Position numbers and translations under genes: made by a program. The notes under the pieces are model-generated. The model saw only the letters and a program-made list of their open reading frames with translations. It did no database searches and was not told the origin of the DNA. Positions 1 to 12,961 of a DNA stretch of 64,000 nt are shown piece by piece. This DNA comes from Neocallimastix lanati (nom. inval.) (Eukaryota; Neocallimastigomycota; Neocallimastigomycetes; Neocallimastigales; Neocallimastigaceae), in assembly GCA_016946835.1 (NCBI GenBank), contig JACVTC010000155.1, positions 334,468 through 398,467 on the forward strand, in the 5' to 3' direction. The number at the start of each line of letters is the position of its first letter. The first letter of the stretch is position 1.

Positions 1-237
1 ATTATTTTATTATTTTATTATTTTATTATTTTATTATTTTATTATTTTATTATTTTATTATTTTATTATTTTATTATTTTATTATTTATTATTTATTATT
101 TATTATTTATTATCTTATTATTTTATTATTTTATTATTTTATTACTTATTACTTTATTACTTTATTACTTTATTATTTTATTATTTTATTATTTTATTAT
201 TTTATTATATTTTATTATTTATAAATTCATATTTCAT
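1..237. repeat. TTATTTTA/TTATTTA low-complexity array
   Basis: Almost uninterrupted short units of TTATT plus T or A fill this stretch, with a few C substitutions. It is cut by the window edge. From 238 to 709 the DNA is AT-rich with homopolymer runs and I see no gene. Confidence 0.9.
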
Positions 238-709
238 ATATGAATTAATAATATATAAAATATTTACATATATTTTTTGATTATCTCTACATAAATAATA
301 AATATTTATATTACTCTTGTTTAAATTATTAAATAATGAGATTTTTTTTTGATTAATGATTCATATCTCATATTACCTCAAATTAAAGTAAATATTTAAA
401 AAAAAAAAAAGAAAAAAAAAAAAATATCTATATATATATATATATAATAAATAATTATTATAAAATCTAATAACTTTTTTCATTATTATTAGTATTAAAT
501 AATACAATGATAGTATTTTTTAATTTTAATTTTTTTTTATTTTATTTTATTTTATTTTATTTCAAAAGTAATTATGAAAATTTAATAATTTAATATTTGT
601 ACAATTAATTTTATATTTGAAAAAAATTTTTATTTATAATTGAATTTTCAAAAAACATAAAATAAAAAAAAAAAAAAAAAAAAAAAAAAGTAATAAAAAT
701 AATTTATGT

Positions 710-1310
710 TTAATTCAACAAAACACTTAAAATTAATAAAATCATTATTCCCAAAATTTTAGTTAAAGTTATGGTAGAAGCATCATTGGTGTGGTTATAA
801 TAGTTACTATCACAAACGTCGAAGCATTGGTTGGAAATACAATCTTCATGGTCATCGCATAATTGATTAGCTGCCTTACCACAAGTAACATGTCCTTGAT
901 GAACACCAAACTCAGCAATAATACAATTATAAATTGGATCTGAATCATCAACTATACAAACACCTTCTTTACAAATATTAGTAAAACAGTCAGAATCACT
1001 TTTACATTTAGAAATGTTGGGATCCTTTTCATCATTTGGGGTTTGAAAACTATCAATAATTAAACTTGTACTTTTATGAGAATCAAATGAATTTAATAAA
1101 GCGACACAACCATTAAACTTATTACAATAGACATTCATATCACATACACCAGCATCAATTTCAATATCAAAAGCACAACGATTACTGTAACTTGGACAAT
1201 CAGAATCATCCTTACATGGAGTTCTAATAATTTGAGAAATAAAACAAATAGAACAACAACAAAAAAAAAATTAATATGATTTAATTAATAATAAAATTAA
1301 AATTTGCTTT

Positions 1311-1382
<72 letters not shown>

Positions 1383-1401
1383 ATCAAATTTTAAAACTTA
1401 T

Positions 1402-1440
<39 letters not shown>

Positions 1441-1652
1441 ATCAAATTTTAAAACTTATAATTAAAAAAAAAAAAAATTAAAATTTTATATATTAAAAGT
1501 GATATTTACATTGGTAATTTCTTTATATCTTCAAGCTTATATTGAGATAATACAATGTAATCTGTACTATTAGAAACAGTACTGGCAAAACCAGCTAAAG
1601 TGAAACTGAAAAGATTAGGTAAAAAAATTAAAAATTTTTTATCAAATTTCAT
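710..1652 (-). CDS. Small Cys-rich secreted or membrane-anchored protein (2 exons)
   Basis: Exon 1 (1652-1510) starts MKFDKKFLIFLPNLFSF, a signal-peptide-like hydrophobic N-terminus. Exon 2 (1223-710) joins in phase (AT|A gives Ile) after a GTAAATATC donor and a TTATTAG acceptor. The body has spaced cysteines in CKDDSDCP, CKSDSDCFTNICKEGVC and CDDHEDCISNQCFDVC patterns, like disulfide-knot extracellular modules. The C-terminus, ITLTKILGIMILLILSVLLN, is hydrophobic and ends at the stop, as in GPI-anchored or tail-anchored surface proteins. About 218 residues. I do not recognise a named family; a cell-surface role is inferred from the signal peptide, cysteines and hydrophobic tail. The 286-bp intron holds poly-A tracts and a duplicated 25-bp unit (1381-1405 and 1439-1463). 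Confidence 0.7.
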
Positions 1653-2408
1653 TTTAATTCCTTATATTTTGAATTAAATAATGTTATTATTATTATCTAT
1701 ATATATATATATATTTTTTTTTAAAAAAAAAATTATTTAAAAAAATTATTAAGTTTTATATATATTTATTTAATCTTTAGTTATTACTTTAATTTTACTT
1801 TTTTTTTTATATATTTTATAGTTTTATTAATTATTATTTTTTACTTTTAGTAGTATTATAACTTATATTAACAAAATAACAATATTTTTTTTTATAATAT
1901 ATAAATATTTTTAATATCTTTTTTTTTTTTTTTTATTTTTTTTTCTATTTTTCCCTTTTTCCTTTAAAGTGTTAATAACTATTAAAAAATGTTTGAATAA
2001 ATTAATGAATGAATCAATCAATAAATAATATATTATTAATTTATATAATTATATTATAATAAAGATAATAACAATTAATAATTAAAAAAACTATGAAATA
2101 ATATAATAATATAATAATAAATTTATAAATTAATGAAACTAATGATATTTACAAAATAATGAAAATTATAAAAATAATATTTTTTTTTTTATTTAACTTA
2201 ATAAATCGAATAAAATATTACATCTCTTAAAATTGAAAATTAAAAAAAAAAAAAAAAATTTTTTAAAATAAATTCAATTAATTATAATAATTATTATAAA
2301 ATATAAATTTTATTATATACATTAACAAATAGTATTTCTTAATATTCAATTTAATTTTAAAATACTTTATTTAATTATTAAATAATCATTTATGTTTCTA
2401 TTTATTTA
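1653..2408. other. AT-rich intergenic DNA, no gene seen
   Basis: Poly-T and poly-A runs and ATATAT tracts; no conserved coding frame was found on either strand. It includes the 5' flank of the Cys-rich gene. Confidence 0.7.
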
Positions 2409-2750
2409 TTTTTTTTTTTTTTTTTTTTTATAGACTGAAGACTTTTGTCTCCCCCATATGTTAATATAGGTGTATGTTTAACTGCCAAACCGGTATGTCT
2501 TCGAAGCTCGCAATTCCCCATAAGCAAAGAAACTTCATATAGAAGCACTCTATGCGATCCTCAAGGGAAAGCAGAGCCTACTATAGGTGGCCTCCTTGCC
2601 ATCCCAGAGGAGCTGGAAACTGTAATCCTCTCAGACAAGGCTTACGCAATAAGATTCTTAATTCTTAAAGTGTTAGAAATATAGAAAACGTACCTACCTG
2701 AGTATCATTTAACCTCTAACCTTTCACGTAAAATTCAGAGGGAAAATTCG
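2409..2750 (-). mobile_element. SINE-like retroposon, copy 1 (5'-truncated)
   Basis: This island of higher GC is about 80% identical by eye to 54341-54660. Both copies begin on the plus strand with a poly-T run followed by TAGACTGAAG, so on the minus strand the element ends in a poly-A tail, as in SINEs and other LINE-mobilised retroposons. Copy 1 stops near 2750, whereas copy 2 continues about 45 bp further at its 5' end, so copy 1 is probably 5'-truncated. No convincing target-site duplication is visible here. A 79-codon open frame on the plus strand (2445-2684) is not conserved in copy 2 and is not treated as a gene. Confidence 0.7.
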
Positions 2751-3048
2751 ATTAATTTATAACTTAATAGTTATTAATTATAAGTTATTTATTATTTATT
2801 TATAATTTATTTATTTAGTTATTTATTTAGTTATTTACTATTTATTAAAATATATACTTATTAATTATAAAATCTCCATAATTATTATTATTTAAGTTTC
2901 CCTCTTTTTAATAAATAAATTTATAAATTTAAAAAAAAAAAAAAAAATAAATTTTAATATTTTACCATATATGTTTAAACTACCAATTAAATTTAAAATA
3001 ATAAATAATTTTTTTTTTTTAAAATTTCATAATTTTAATTAAAAAAAA

Positions 3049-3090
<42 letters not shown>

Positions 3091-4025
3091 TATAAGAAAA
3101 CGAAATTAATAAAATTTAATAATATATAAAAAAAAAAAAATAAAAAATAAATAAATAAAAAAATAAAAATATTCTATATTAATATTAGCTATATCTTTTT
3201 CATCCATTACAGAATTTACAGACTTTTTAATAATAACCTTATATGTATTTTTTTTTATTAAAAAATTTTTTTTTCACATCCTTTATAGATATAATTTTTG
3301 TTCTTTCTGAATCATCCCAAATAATTTTACATGTTCTTGATAGGATCACCATTTAAATCTAAAATAATAAAACAAAAAAGTAACATCTTTAAAATAGATA
3401 GTGTGGTATCCACTGAACTCCTCCCCTGAACCACAAGAAAGATCATCAAAAACTGAATTACTTACTGTAGGTTCTTTGTTCGGAATACTTTATAAATATT
3501 AAAAATATAACAATCTAAAATAATGAAAAAAAATTTTTTTTTTCTTTTTTTTTTTATTTAATTTTATTATTTTTTATTATAGATTTTTTTTTTTTTTTTT
3601 TTTAAATTATTATTGATTTTTTTTTTTTTTTTTTTAATTTTAAATAATTATCTTAAGTGCATTTTTTTTGAATATAATATTATTTTTTTTTCTGTTAAAT
3701 TAATTTATATATATAATTTATTTTTATCTTTTCTACTTTATTTATAATAATTTAAAAATATAGGAATATTAATTTTTTATTTTATTGTCATTATTATTAT
3801 TAGTTATTTGAGGTTACTTTTTTTTTTTTTTTTTTTTAAATTAATTATATATTTATTTATTATTTGCAAAATATTTTTCAAATAATTTTTTTTTTTTTTG
3901 TATAGGTATTATTATGCAATGAATGAAATGTTATATAAATAATATTTATATATATATTTAAGATATAATTTAAAAAAAAATAATTATTTTATATCCCGAT
4001 ACTATTTAAATATTCTCTATTTAAT
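2751..4025. other. AT-rich intergenic DNA with a decayed coding-like island
   Basis: Mostly TTTATTTA and AAT microsatellite (for example AAT repeats at 3050-3091). Between about 3160 and 3480 there is a less AT-rich, coding-like island on the minus strand. It contains a segment (3378-3430) nearly identical to 13044-13095, so it is a relic of a dispersed repeat. The rest down to 4025 is the 3' flank of CCT2. Confidence 0.6.
3160..3480 (-). repeat. Relic of a dispersed repeat, related to 12962-13375
   Basis: The core reading ..AGTAACATCTTTAAAATAG.. and the following ~30 bp match the repeat at 13044-13095 with few changes. In the minus-strand frame shared by both copies it reads GEFSGHHTIYFKDVT or GEEFSGYHTIYFKDVT, so the similarity may be at protein level. 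Downstream minus-strand fragments (ERTKIISIKD, then KSVNSVMDEKDIANI) look like old coding sequence broken by stops. Possibly part of a LINE; family not identified. Confidence 0.45.
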
Positions 4026-5853
4026 TTATTCTCTTGTTCTTTGTCTTGGAGCACTACGAAGAATATCATCAACTCTAAGAATCATTTCAGCAGCTTCAGA
4101 AGCGGATAATAAAACTTGACGTTTTAACTTCAATGATTCAGTAATACCTAATTCACGCATACAGTCAACCTTACCATTATACATATCTAAAAGAAATAAG
4201 AAAAATAGGGATTTATAAAAAAAAAATAAAATAAAAATATATATTATTTTATAGATATACAATTTAAATTAATAAATATTAATTTTTAAACATTTAACGA
4301 AAATTATTCTCATATATTATTTTAATAAATTATATATCAATATTATATATATATTTTTTTTCCATAGACTTTTTTATATTAATATACTATTATTTAAATG
4401 AAAAGAAAAAACTTACCAAGACCATAAGTATTCTTGCCTTCATAGTGAGCAGCACGAAGTTGTGATACTAATTCAGAACTATCGTAACCGGCGTTATCAG
4501 CTAAAATAGTTGGAATCTTTTATGTAATAATATTTTTAAATTTTTGAGTTATTTTTCAATTTATTTTTAAATATTATTTATGGTTGTTTTTTAATAATAA
4601 AATAATTTCCAATAAATAATATTATTAATAATTACAAAAAATAAAAATAAAAATAAAAATAAAAAAAAATAAAAATAGAAATAAAAATAAATGGATGAAT
4701 ATATAGAATATAAAGAATAATTGATTAATAATTAAAATTATTATTATTATCGTTATTGTCATTGTTATTATTAGTTTTTTTATTAAATATTTATATTTTT
4801 CAATAAAATATAAAATACATACTTGTCTAAGAGCACGAGCGAAGGCTTCCATTGCTATAGCTTTTTTACCTGGAGTAACGGCAGCTAATTCATCAACAGC
4901 CTTTGACATAAGAACTTCAGAACAACCACCACCTAAAACTGTACTGGTTTCCTTTACAGTTTGACTTAAAACACATAAAGCATCGTGAATAGAACGATCA
5001 GCTTCATCTAAGATTTGATTAGTGGCACCACGTAAAACAATGGTACATGCTTCACCAGCAGCAACACCTTCAAATCTAATAAGTTTATCTTCACCAATAA
5101 TAATTTCTTCAATAACATCACAGTGACCAAGCTTAACAAGTTCTGGGTGATCGAAAGTAGAAGCAATTTCACCACCTATAATAGTTGATATAAAATAATA
5201 TAATTGATAATTTAGATTCTAATTTCATATCTTAAATAATAAGCATACATATACATGTTTTTTTTTTTTTTTTTCTGACTATATTTGTATTTATATCCAT
5301 TTCAAATATATTATTTATTTTTATTATTTTATTAACTTTTTTATTTATTTATTTTCTTTTCATTAAATAATTAATATATTATTTATAATAATTACCAGTA
5401 ACTAAAGCTAAACGTTCAACACCATCGAAATCAGCATGTTCAATAGACATGATGTTGGCATCAGCAAATAATTGTTCTGGCCAGTTGTAAATTAATTGAC
5501 GATTTACGAAACAGTTAATACCATGGGCCTTAATCTTTTCAACCTTTTCCTTCATCTTTTCCTTTATTTTTTATTTTATAATTTGAATTTAATCATTATT
5601 AATCATATTATTTCCCTTTTTTTTTTTTTTTTTTTTATTTTTTTAATATGAATTTACAAAAAAATAAAAAATGCATATATATATATATTTTTTTTTTCAA
5701 AATTTCTATTTACTCTTTCAGCTCTTTCTAATTCAGCAAGTTTACCAGTAGCATCAACACGGATCTTAGCACCGAAAATCTTAATCTTATCAGTATCCAT
5801 AGCTGTTTAATATAAATTTAATAATAATTATTAAAATTTAAATTTTCATTTAA

Positions 5854-5902
<49 letters not shown>

Positions 5903-5960
5903 ATAATAATAATAATAATATTAATATTAATAATATTAATAATAATAAAATATAAAAAAT

Positions 5961-5991
<31 letters not shown>

Positions 5992-8514
5992 ATGAAATAT
6001 TATATTATATATATATATATGTAAAAAATTTGATTTAAAAATAAAAATTAATATAAAAATGATATTTACGAGTGTTAGCAATTAAAATGTTAGCATTTTC
6101 AATTCTCTTTGGTTGATTAACACCAATTTTCTTATCTAAAATGAAACCATCATCTAAATAGGAATCACAAAGACGACCACCAGCCTTCTTAATAATTTGA
6201 ATACTGTCTAAATTGGTACTTCCCTTTTTTATTTTTTACATAATTTTATATTGATATGCATTCAAAATTTATAAAAATAAAAAAAGCATATATAATTTAA
6301 ATATGATCATTTTTGTCATTATATTTAAATTATCATTATTATTCCATGATTTATGTTGTAATTATATTTATTGATTAATATTTTTTGTTTTACAATAAGA
6401 ATAAGATTATTATTAAAAATATATTTTAAAAAATTTTAATATTTAGTATAATAATTCAAATTATTTGTTAATTATTATAATTACTATATATATATATACA
6501 ATTTTAACTTATTTATCTATTTTATTATTTAATGAATATATAATTATTAATAATTATCATAATTTATATTTTTTCTAAGCAATAATAAATCATAAAATTT
6601 TCTTTTACCTTTAAACGAAGAACAGCATCAACAGCAAGTTTAGCAAAGTAATCTTTATCAGTAGATAAAACCTTAGAACTTAAAGTAGTTCTAGCAATGT
6701 TAAGAAGATCTTCCTTGAATTTTTCTTGATTATTACTTTATTATTATGATTAATATTAATAATTAAATTTAGTACATTGCCGCAAGGTTTATAAATAAAT
6801 ATTTCATTAATAAATACATATATATATATACTTCTTTTTCTTAAAAAGTTACATCCAAAAAAAAATATATTTATATTTATTTATTACTGTAAATATAAAA
6901 AATAAAAATAATAATAATTACCCATTATCTACGGCAGATTCTTCTAAAGCCTTTTGAGCAGCCTTAGAAGCAAGACGATAACCTTCAATAATAGTTTGTG
7001 GGTGAATCTTCATATTAACTAATTTTTCAGCTTCTCTTAAAAGTTCAGAAGCAAGAACACAGACAGAAGTAGTACCATCACCAACTTCATCATCTTGAAC
7101 CTTAGAAATATCTATTTAGTCACAAGTTTTAGCAACAACAATAATAATAATAAAAGTATAATGCAAAATAAAGAATCAAGGAAATAATACCAATTAAAAA
7201 TATTAAAAAGCATTTTAAGCAATTATATATAATAACAATAATAATATATAACTATTAAAACTTTTATTGTTTATATTAAAAAGGATACTGACAAGAACCT
7301 TTGCAGCAGCATTATCTAAAGCAATAGCCTTAAGAATGGTAGCACCATCATTAGTAACTTGAATGTTTTCAGTGTTAGAAGTAGATTGAAGAATTTTATC
7401 CTAAAATTATAATTTATTTGTATTATAAAATAAAATTAATATATCAAATGATTTAAAATATATATATATATAAGAATATTTAATATTAAAACAAAGCATA
7501 CCATTCCCTTTGGACCTAAGGTAGACTTTAATAAATCACCAATGGCAATAGCACCAATGAAAGATGCCTTTAAATTTATATTATAATAAAAAATTGAATC
7601 ATTAATTCATCCATCAAATGTTAAAAAACTATAACTCCAATTATATAAGAAAAAAAAAATAAAAAAAAAATAATTTCATATGCATACCATACGGGCATTT
7701 TCAGCCTTTTCTTCAGTAGCGTTTTCTTGGAAAATTTGAGACTAAATATTGATATTATTATGAAATTAATAAAAATAAGTTAGTTTTAATAAATGTATAA
7801 AAAAAAAAAAAAAAAAAAAGAGAGAGAGAGATCTTTTATTTAATTTTTTTTTTTTTTTTTATTGTAACAAACTCATAATTTATTTTAACGTTCCTTATTG
7901 AAAGAAAATAAAAAAAAAAAAAAAAAAAAAAAGATCATTTGAAAATAACTTTATATTATAAATAAAATTCTTTTTAATAATATAAAATATATACATTTAT
8001 TGAAATTTTTTAATAATTCAAAATTTAGAAATTGATTCAAAAACTATAAAATTTTTATTATTAATATTATTAAATTAAAAAAATTAAACTGGTTGACAAT
8101 TTAAATTTAAATCAATTTATTATATTGATATTAATTTTTTTTTTTTTTTTTCAATGTTTTTCTTCCTTTGTTCTTTTTACATTTTTATAATATTAATTAT
8201 CCATCTATACATTTATATTTCTCTTAATGTAGAATTAAATTTCAAAATATATTGGAGTATTTTATCATTTAAACATTTTATTAATTCATTTTATAAATTT
8301 ATTTTGTTCAAAAGTATTTGAATATTTTATTTATACAAAAAGTATAATTCCTTATTTGTTATAATCACTATATTGTATATATACGTGTATATACATATAA
8401 ACCTTTTATTGTATTAATTTAAATTTGTTTCTTTTTTTTTTTTATGTCTTATGTTTCAAAAATTTTTGAATATATTTTTAATTAAATATTTATTTAATCT
8501 CTGATATTTACCAT
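4026..8514 (-). CDS. CCT2: T-complex chaperonin subunit beta (TCP-1 beta, 12 exons)
   Basis: Subunit of the cytosolic TRiC/CCT ring that folds actin, tubulin and other proteins using ATP. Exons on the minus strand: 8514-8512 (ATG only), 7741-7688, 7567-7502, 7400-7289, 7111-6922, 6735-6609, 6223-6070, 5802-5714, 5561-5396, 5175-4823, 4516-4417, 4186-4026. They sum to 1575 nt, a 524-residue protein (animal CCT2 about 535). All junctions are GT-AG and phase-consistent. Recognisable motifs: STLGPKGM (about residues 34-41), NDGATILK (59-66), VGDGTTSV (88-94), [39 protein letters not shown] and a C-terminal [17 protein letters not shown]. These are beta-subunit signatures rather than other CCT subunits. 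The first exon is the least certain: the ATG at 8512-8514 is followed directly by a GTAAATATC donor and a 770-bp intron. Confidence 0.93.
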
Positions 8515-9181
8515 CTTTATAATACAAGAATGCTTGTGAGAATTATATGAATAACTTTTTTAGAAGGTTTTTGAAAAAAAAAAAAAATATTGTATATTAA
8601 AAATGAAAATAAATAATTTAACTTTTTGTTTGAATTATTTAAAACTGTATACTTTATTTTTATCTTTTAAATATCCAAAAGAGTATTAATAAGTAAAAAT
8701 AAAAAAATAAAAAAGTATAATCCTTTTAAATTTTAATTTCTGAAGTTCAAAGAATGTTTGATGTACTATTTAATAGATCAAACCAAAATAATATTAAATA
8801 CAAACTAAACTTTTATTATTAATTTTTTTTTTTTTAATTTTTATTATATTTTATTTTTTTTTTTTTTAGATTCTCTATTAATTACTCTTAAAAATAAAAT
8901 AAAAAAAAAATTAGATTAAATTTAATCAATATATTATAATATACTATAATATATATTGTTTATTAATTAAATTAATAAATTAATCTTAAAATAAAAAAAT
9001 TTTTTTTTTATTCTTGTATAATACATTTTTTATTTTTTTTTTTATTTCTTTTCATTTCTTTTATATATGAAAAATTAATTTTTATATAATTATGATTATA
9101 CTTAATATTTATTATTATTAAATAGTTATTATTATGTAAAGCGAATGTTAATAATTTTAATTATTAAAACTAAGAAAAGTA

Positions 9182-9212
<31 letters not shown>

Positions 9213-9589
9213 GAATTCAAATATGGTAAAATGTTAATGATAACTCTTAAGTAAACTTTTTCTACTATTTAATATTAATATCTTTACACTTAAAGAAGGA
9301 ATTTCATCATATATATTAATTCAATGCATTTTTTTTTTATTGAAAGAAAAAAAAATCTATATAAATACATAAATATATATATTTATTATTTAAATAATAA
9401 TCCATAACTATACTCATATTATGAAATCTTAAAAAGAGTAATATTTTTTTTTAAAGTTTACAATAAACTTAATATAACACCCAATTTATAAAAATTTTTA
9501 TATTATATATCACATTAAATATTTAATAATAATATTTAATATTAGTATTTATTATTTTAAATATTTTATATAAAATGAATAATTTTAGT

Positions 9590-9976
9590 TTTAATTATTA
9601 ATTATTCAATTATTTAACTATTATTTAATTATTTATTATTTATTATTTAATTAATTAATTATTTATTTAATTATTTAATTATTTAATTATTTATTTATTA
9701 TTTATTTAATTATTTAATTATTTATTATTTATTTAATTATTTAATTATTTAATTATTTAATTATTTAATTATTTATTATTTATTTAATTATTTAATTATT
9801 TAATTATTTATTTAATTATTTATTTAATTATTTAATTATTTAATTATTTAATTATTTAATTATTTAATTATTTATTTAATTATTTAATTATTTATTTAAT
9901 TATTTAATTATTTAATTATTTATTTAATTATTTATTAGTTATTTAATTATTTAATTATTTAATTATTTAATTTACT
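9590..9976. repeat. TTTAATTA microsatellite array
   Basis: About 390 bp of alternating ATTTAATT and ATTTATTT units with little interruption. Confidence 0.9.
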
Positions 9977-10316
9977 ATTAAGAGTAATAATTTATCAGTT
10001 TTTCTTTTCATTTTCTTTTCATAAATCCATTAAATTAAAATTTTATAATTAAAAAACTATAAAATATAATATTTATTTAACAAGTTTACATTTTATAATT
10101 TTTTAATTTTTTCTAATTAAAAATTTTTTATTAAATAAAATAAAATAAATTGTAAAATATGAAAAATAATTAAAAAACAAATAAAAAGAAATTAAAAAAA
10201 ATAGTAAAGCATTATTAAATAAAAAGTATTAATAAAAAATAAAATAACATAGAAATAAAATATAACAAAATTCCTTGTAGAATTGTAAAAAAATAATTAT
10301 TTACATCCAAATATTT

Positions 10317-10347
<31 letters not shown>

Positions 10348-10379
10348 GCTTCATTATATTGATTAATAAATAACGATTC

Positions 10380-10680
10380 CAATCATCATTATTATTCTTA
10401 TTGTTCTTATTATTATTTACTATTTATTATTATTATTATTATTATTTATTATTATTATTATTATTCATTACTATTATTTTTATTATTATTCATTATTATA
10501 ACTATTTTTATTATTATTCATTATTAATATTATTTTTATAATTATTATTATCACTATTATTATTATTCATTATTATTATTCATTATTATTATTCATTATT
10601 ATTATTATTATTATTATACATTATCATTATTATTATTCATTATTATTATTATTTATTATTATTATTATTAATTATTGTTA
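10380..10680. repeat. TTA trinucleotide array with TCA variants
   Basis: Imperfect TTA repeats with regularly spaced TCATTA variants over about 300 bp. Confidence 0.9.
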
Positions 10681-11228
10681 TAAAAAATAAAAAAGATATT
10701 TAAATAAACTAAAATAAAAAATTAATACTAATGAAAATAAATTACATAAAAATGAAAATGTTGCTACACTATGATAAATGAGTAATCTATTATTTAATTA
10801 TTATTTTGTTATATATAATTATTTTAAGTTATTATTTAGTTATTTATCATTTATTTATTAATTTATTAATTTATTAATTTATTTATTTATTATTTATTTA
10901 TTAATTTATTAATTTATTTATTTAGTTATTAATATTTTTATTTATTTATTAATTTATTTATTTAGTTATTAATTTATTTATTTATTTATTTAATTTATAT
11001 ATATATTAATTATTTATTATTTATTTATTTATTAATAGTTATTTTAACCAATTTTAATTTATTATATTTAATTTTAACAATTTTAAATTAACCATTACTA
11101 ATTCTAAATTTTTTTTTAATATAAAATAAAAAAAAAAAAAAAAAACTTTAAAAAAACTTAATCTTTTTCATAATTATTATTACAAAAAATATATTTACAC
11201 AAAAACAAAGTGGCATATTAAATGGTTA

Positions 11229-11267
<39 letters not shown>

Positions 11268-11840
11268 ATCAGTTATTAAATATTGGCCTCTTTCTTCATT
11301 AATATCTCACAGTTGAAATATTTAATAAAACATTTAATACAAAATAATTATCTAATGTTTATAATTAGTTCTATATCCTTAACTTTTTTTTTTTTTTTTT
11401 TTTTTTTAAGACTAAGAAGTTAAGTAGACTTCTGTTACTTTATCTATTAGTTGTTAAAATAATATTAATAAATTGAGTATGTTATTAATGAAAAATACAT
11501 ATTAAATATATTAATATAAAAAAAAAAACATATATAGATATTTATTTCTATATATATATATAAAAAATATAAAATAAAAAAAAAATAAATTATTAAAAAT
11601 ATTTAAAAAAAAAATTAATGTAAAACAATGAAAATAAAAAGAGAAATAGAATATTTTCAAAGTAATTATGGTATTGTGATAAAGTAAAACATAAAAATTA
11701 GCATCTGTAAAGTAAATGATTTGGAATCTATTAAACTCTCCCAAAAGAAATAAATAAATAAAGTAATATTTTAATATTTTCCCAGTAAAACTTTTGTATT
11801 TCCCCAGGAAATTTATTTTTGTGATTGAGTATTGTTAATC

Positions 11841-11881
<41 letters not shown>

Positions 11882-11935
11882 CTTCGTCCATGAATAATAT
11901 AAAAGTGCTTTTATTTTATTTTATTTTTTTTTTTT

Positions 11936-12800
11936 TAACTAAAATAAGAAATAATATCAGGAAGACTCTTTCCACTTTTTAAAGCATCGAGTTCTTGCCT
12001 TAGCACAGAAAAACTAGTTAAGGGAGGTATAAATAGTTCCTTAGATATATTAATAAATAGCGATGTTGGACCCAAACCTTGATTAAAAAAGTAATTTGAG
12101 CTTTTTTCAATGTTTTGTTTTTATTAGATCTTAGTAAAGGTTCAAATAGTAAAGAACTGAACTAAGGATAACAAAAATAGGAATACGAGTTTTAAAATAG
12201 AAAAGTTAGTTTTCTATTAGTTAAAAATCTAAAGAAAGAGTCAACCATATAATTTTATAGTTTATTTTACTTATTCTTCTTAACATTAAAAGGCTCGAAA
12301 TCGAAAGATTCATTCAAAGATATTCCAAGGTATGTATATTGATTAGTGCTTTCTTGATAGATGGTTCATATTAAGCTTGAATATAAGGTTTTCATAATGT
12401 TATGAAGGTAAAAAAGTTTCTTTCATTTAACAACAAGTATTGCACATTCAGTAATTATAAAGGTCATTTCATTTTTGATACCCTCCCCAATCATGAACAT
12501 TATTTAAAAGATTTTTAAGAGAGTGAATTTTGTAGGGGCTAATAAAGTAATGTCATCAGCAAATAGGCCACCATAACCTTTTTTTTTTTTTTCTTTCAGT
12601 CATAACACCATAACTCTTGTATTTATCAAATATATCATTGATAAATATATCAAATAAAATAGGTGATAAGGGGACACCCGATGTATTGGAAATTCTTTTG
12701 AAAGTTTACTATTAAAATATGCACTAGCTTTTCAAAGTAAGGTATAGATTAGTAAAGAACTGAAGGCATTTATCACGACCATTAATATTATTTAGTTTTG
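11936..12800 (-). pseudogene. Degraded non-LTR retrotransposon (LINE) reverse transcriptase
   Basis: In broken minus-strand frames the order of LINE RT blocks is visible. SGVPLSPILFDIFINDI lies near 12630-12680. The catalytic motif GGLFADDITLLAP follows, with FADD encoded at 12552-12563. Then come MTFIITECAILVVK and YTYLGISLNESFDF, and a C-terminal-like CAKARTRCFKKWKESS near 11945-12000. Stops, frameshifts and a poly-T expansion (12580-12593) between blocks show it is dead. Assignment to LINE rather than LTR RT rests on FADD, the GVPLSPILF block and the downstream TYLGI block; the clade is not determined. Confidence 0.75.
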
Positions 12801-12812
12801 TAAAGAAAAAGA

Positions 12813-12848
<36 letters not shown>

Positions 12849-12961
12849 TACATATTTCTTAAAATTTTTAATTTTATTTTAAAAAATACATGTAGGTGAA
12901 AAGTACATTAGAAATTAAAAAATAAAAAATTAAAAAATAAAAAATAAAAAATAATAAAGCT

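Larger units (their letters stand above)
8515..11935. other. AT-rich intergenic DNA and microsatellites, no gene seen
   Basis: Contains (TTTAATTA)-type arrays at 9590-9976, TTA/TCATTA arrays at 10380-10680, TTTATTAAT arrays at 10850-11040, a pure ATT run at 11229-11274 and poly-T runs. A short less AT-rich patch at 11690-11835, with two similar CCC-AGTAAA/CCCCAGGAAA segments, is unexplained. Confidence 0.7.

Noticed and set aside
1-237. Possible telomere or CRISPR-like array
   Set aside because: Units are simple AT microsatellite without spacers or a G-rich telomere strand; no CRISPR array was found anywhere in the window.
2445-2684. 79-codon plus-strand frame in SINE copy 1
   Set aside because: Not open in copy 2, and the element is non-coding and minus-oriented.
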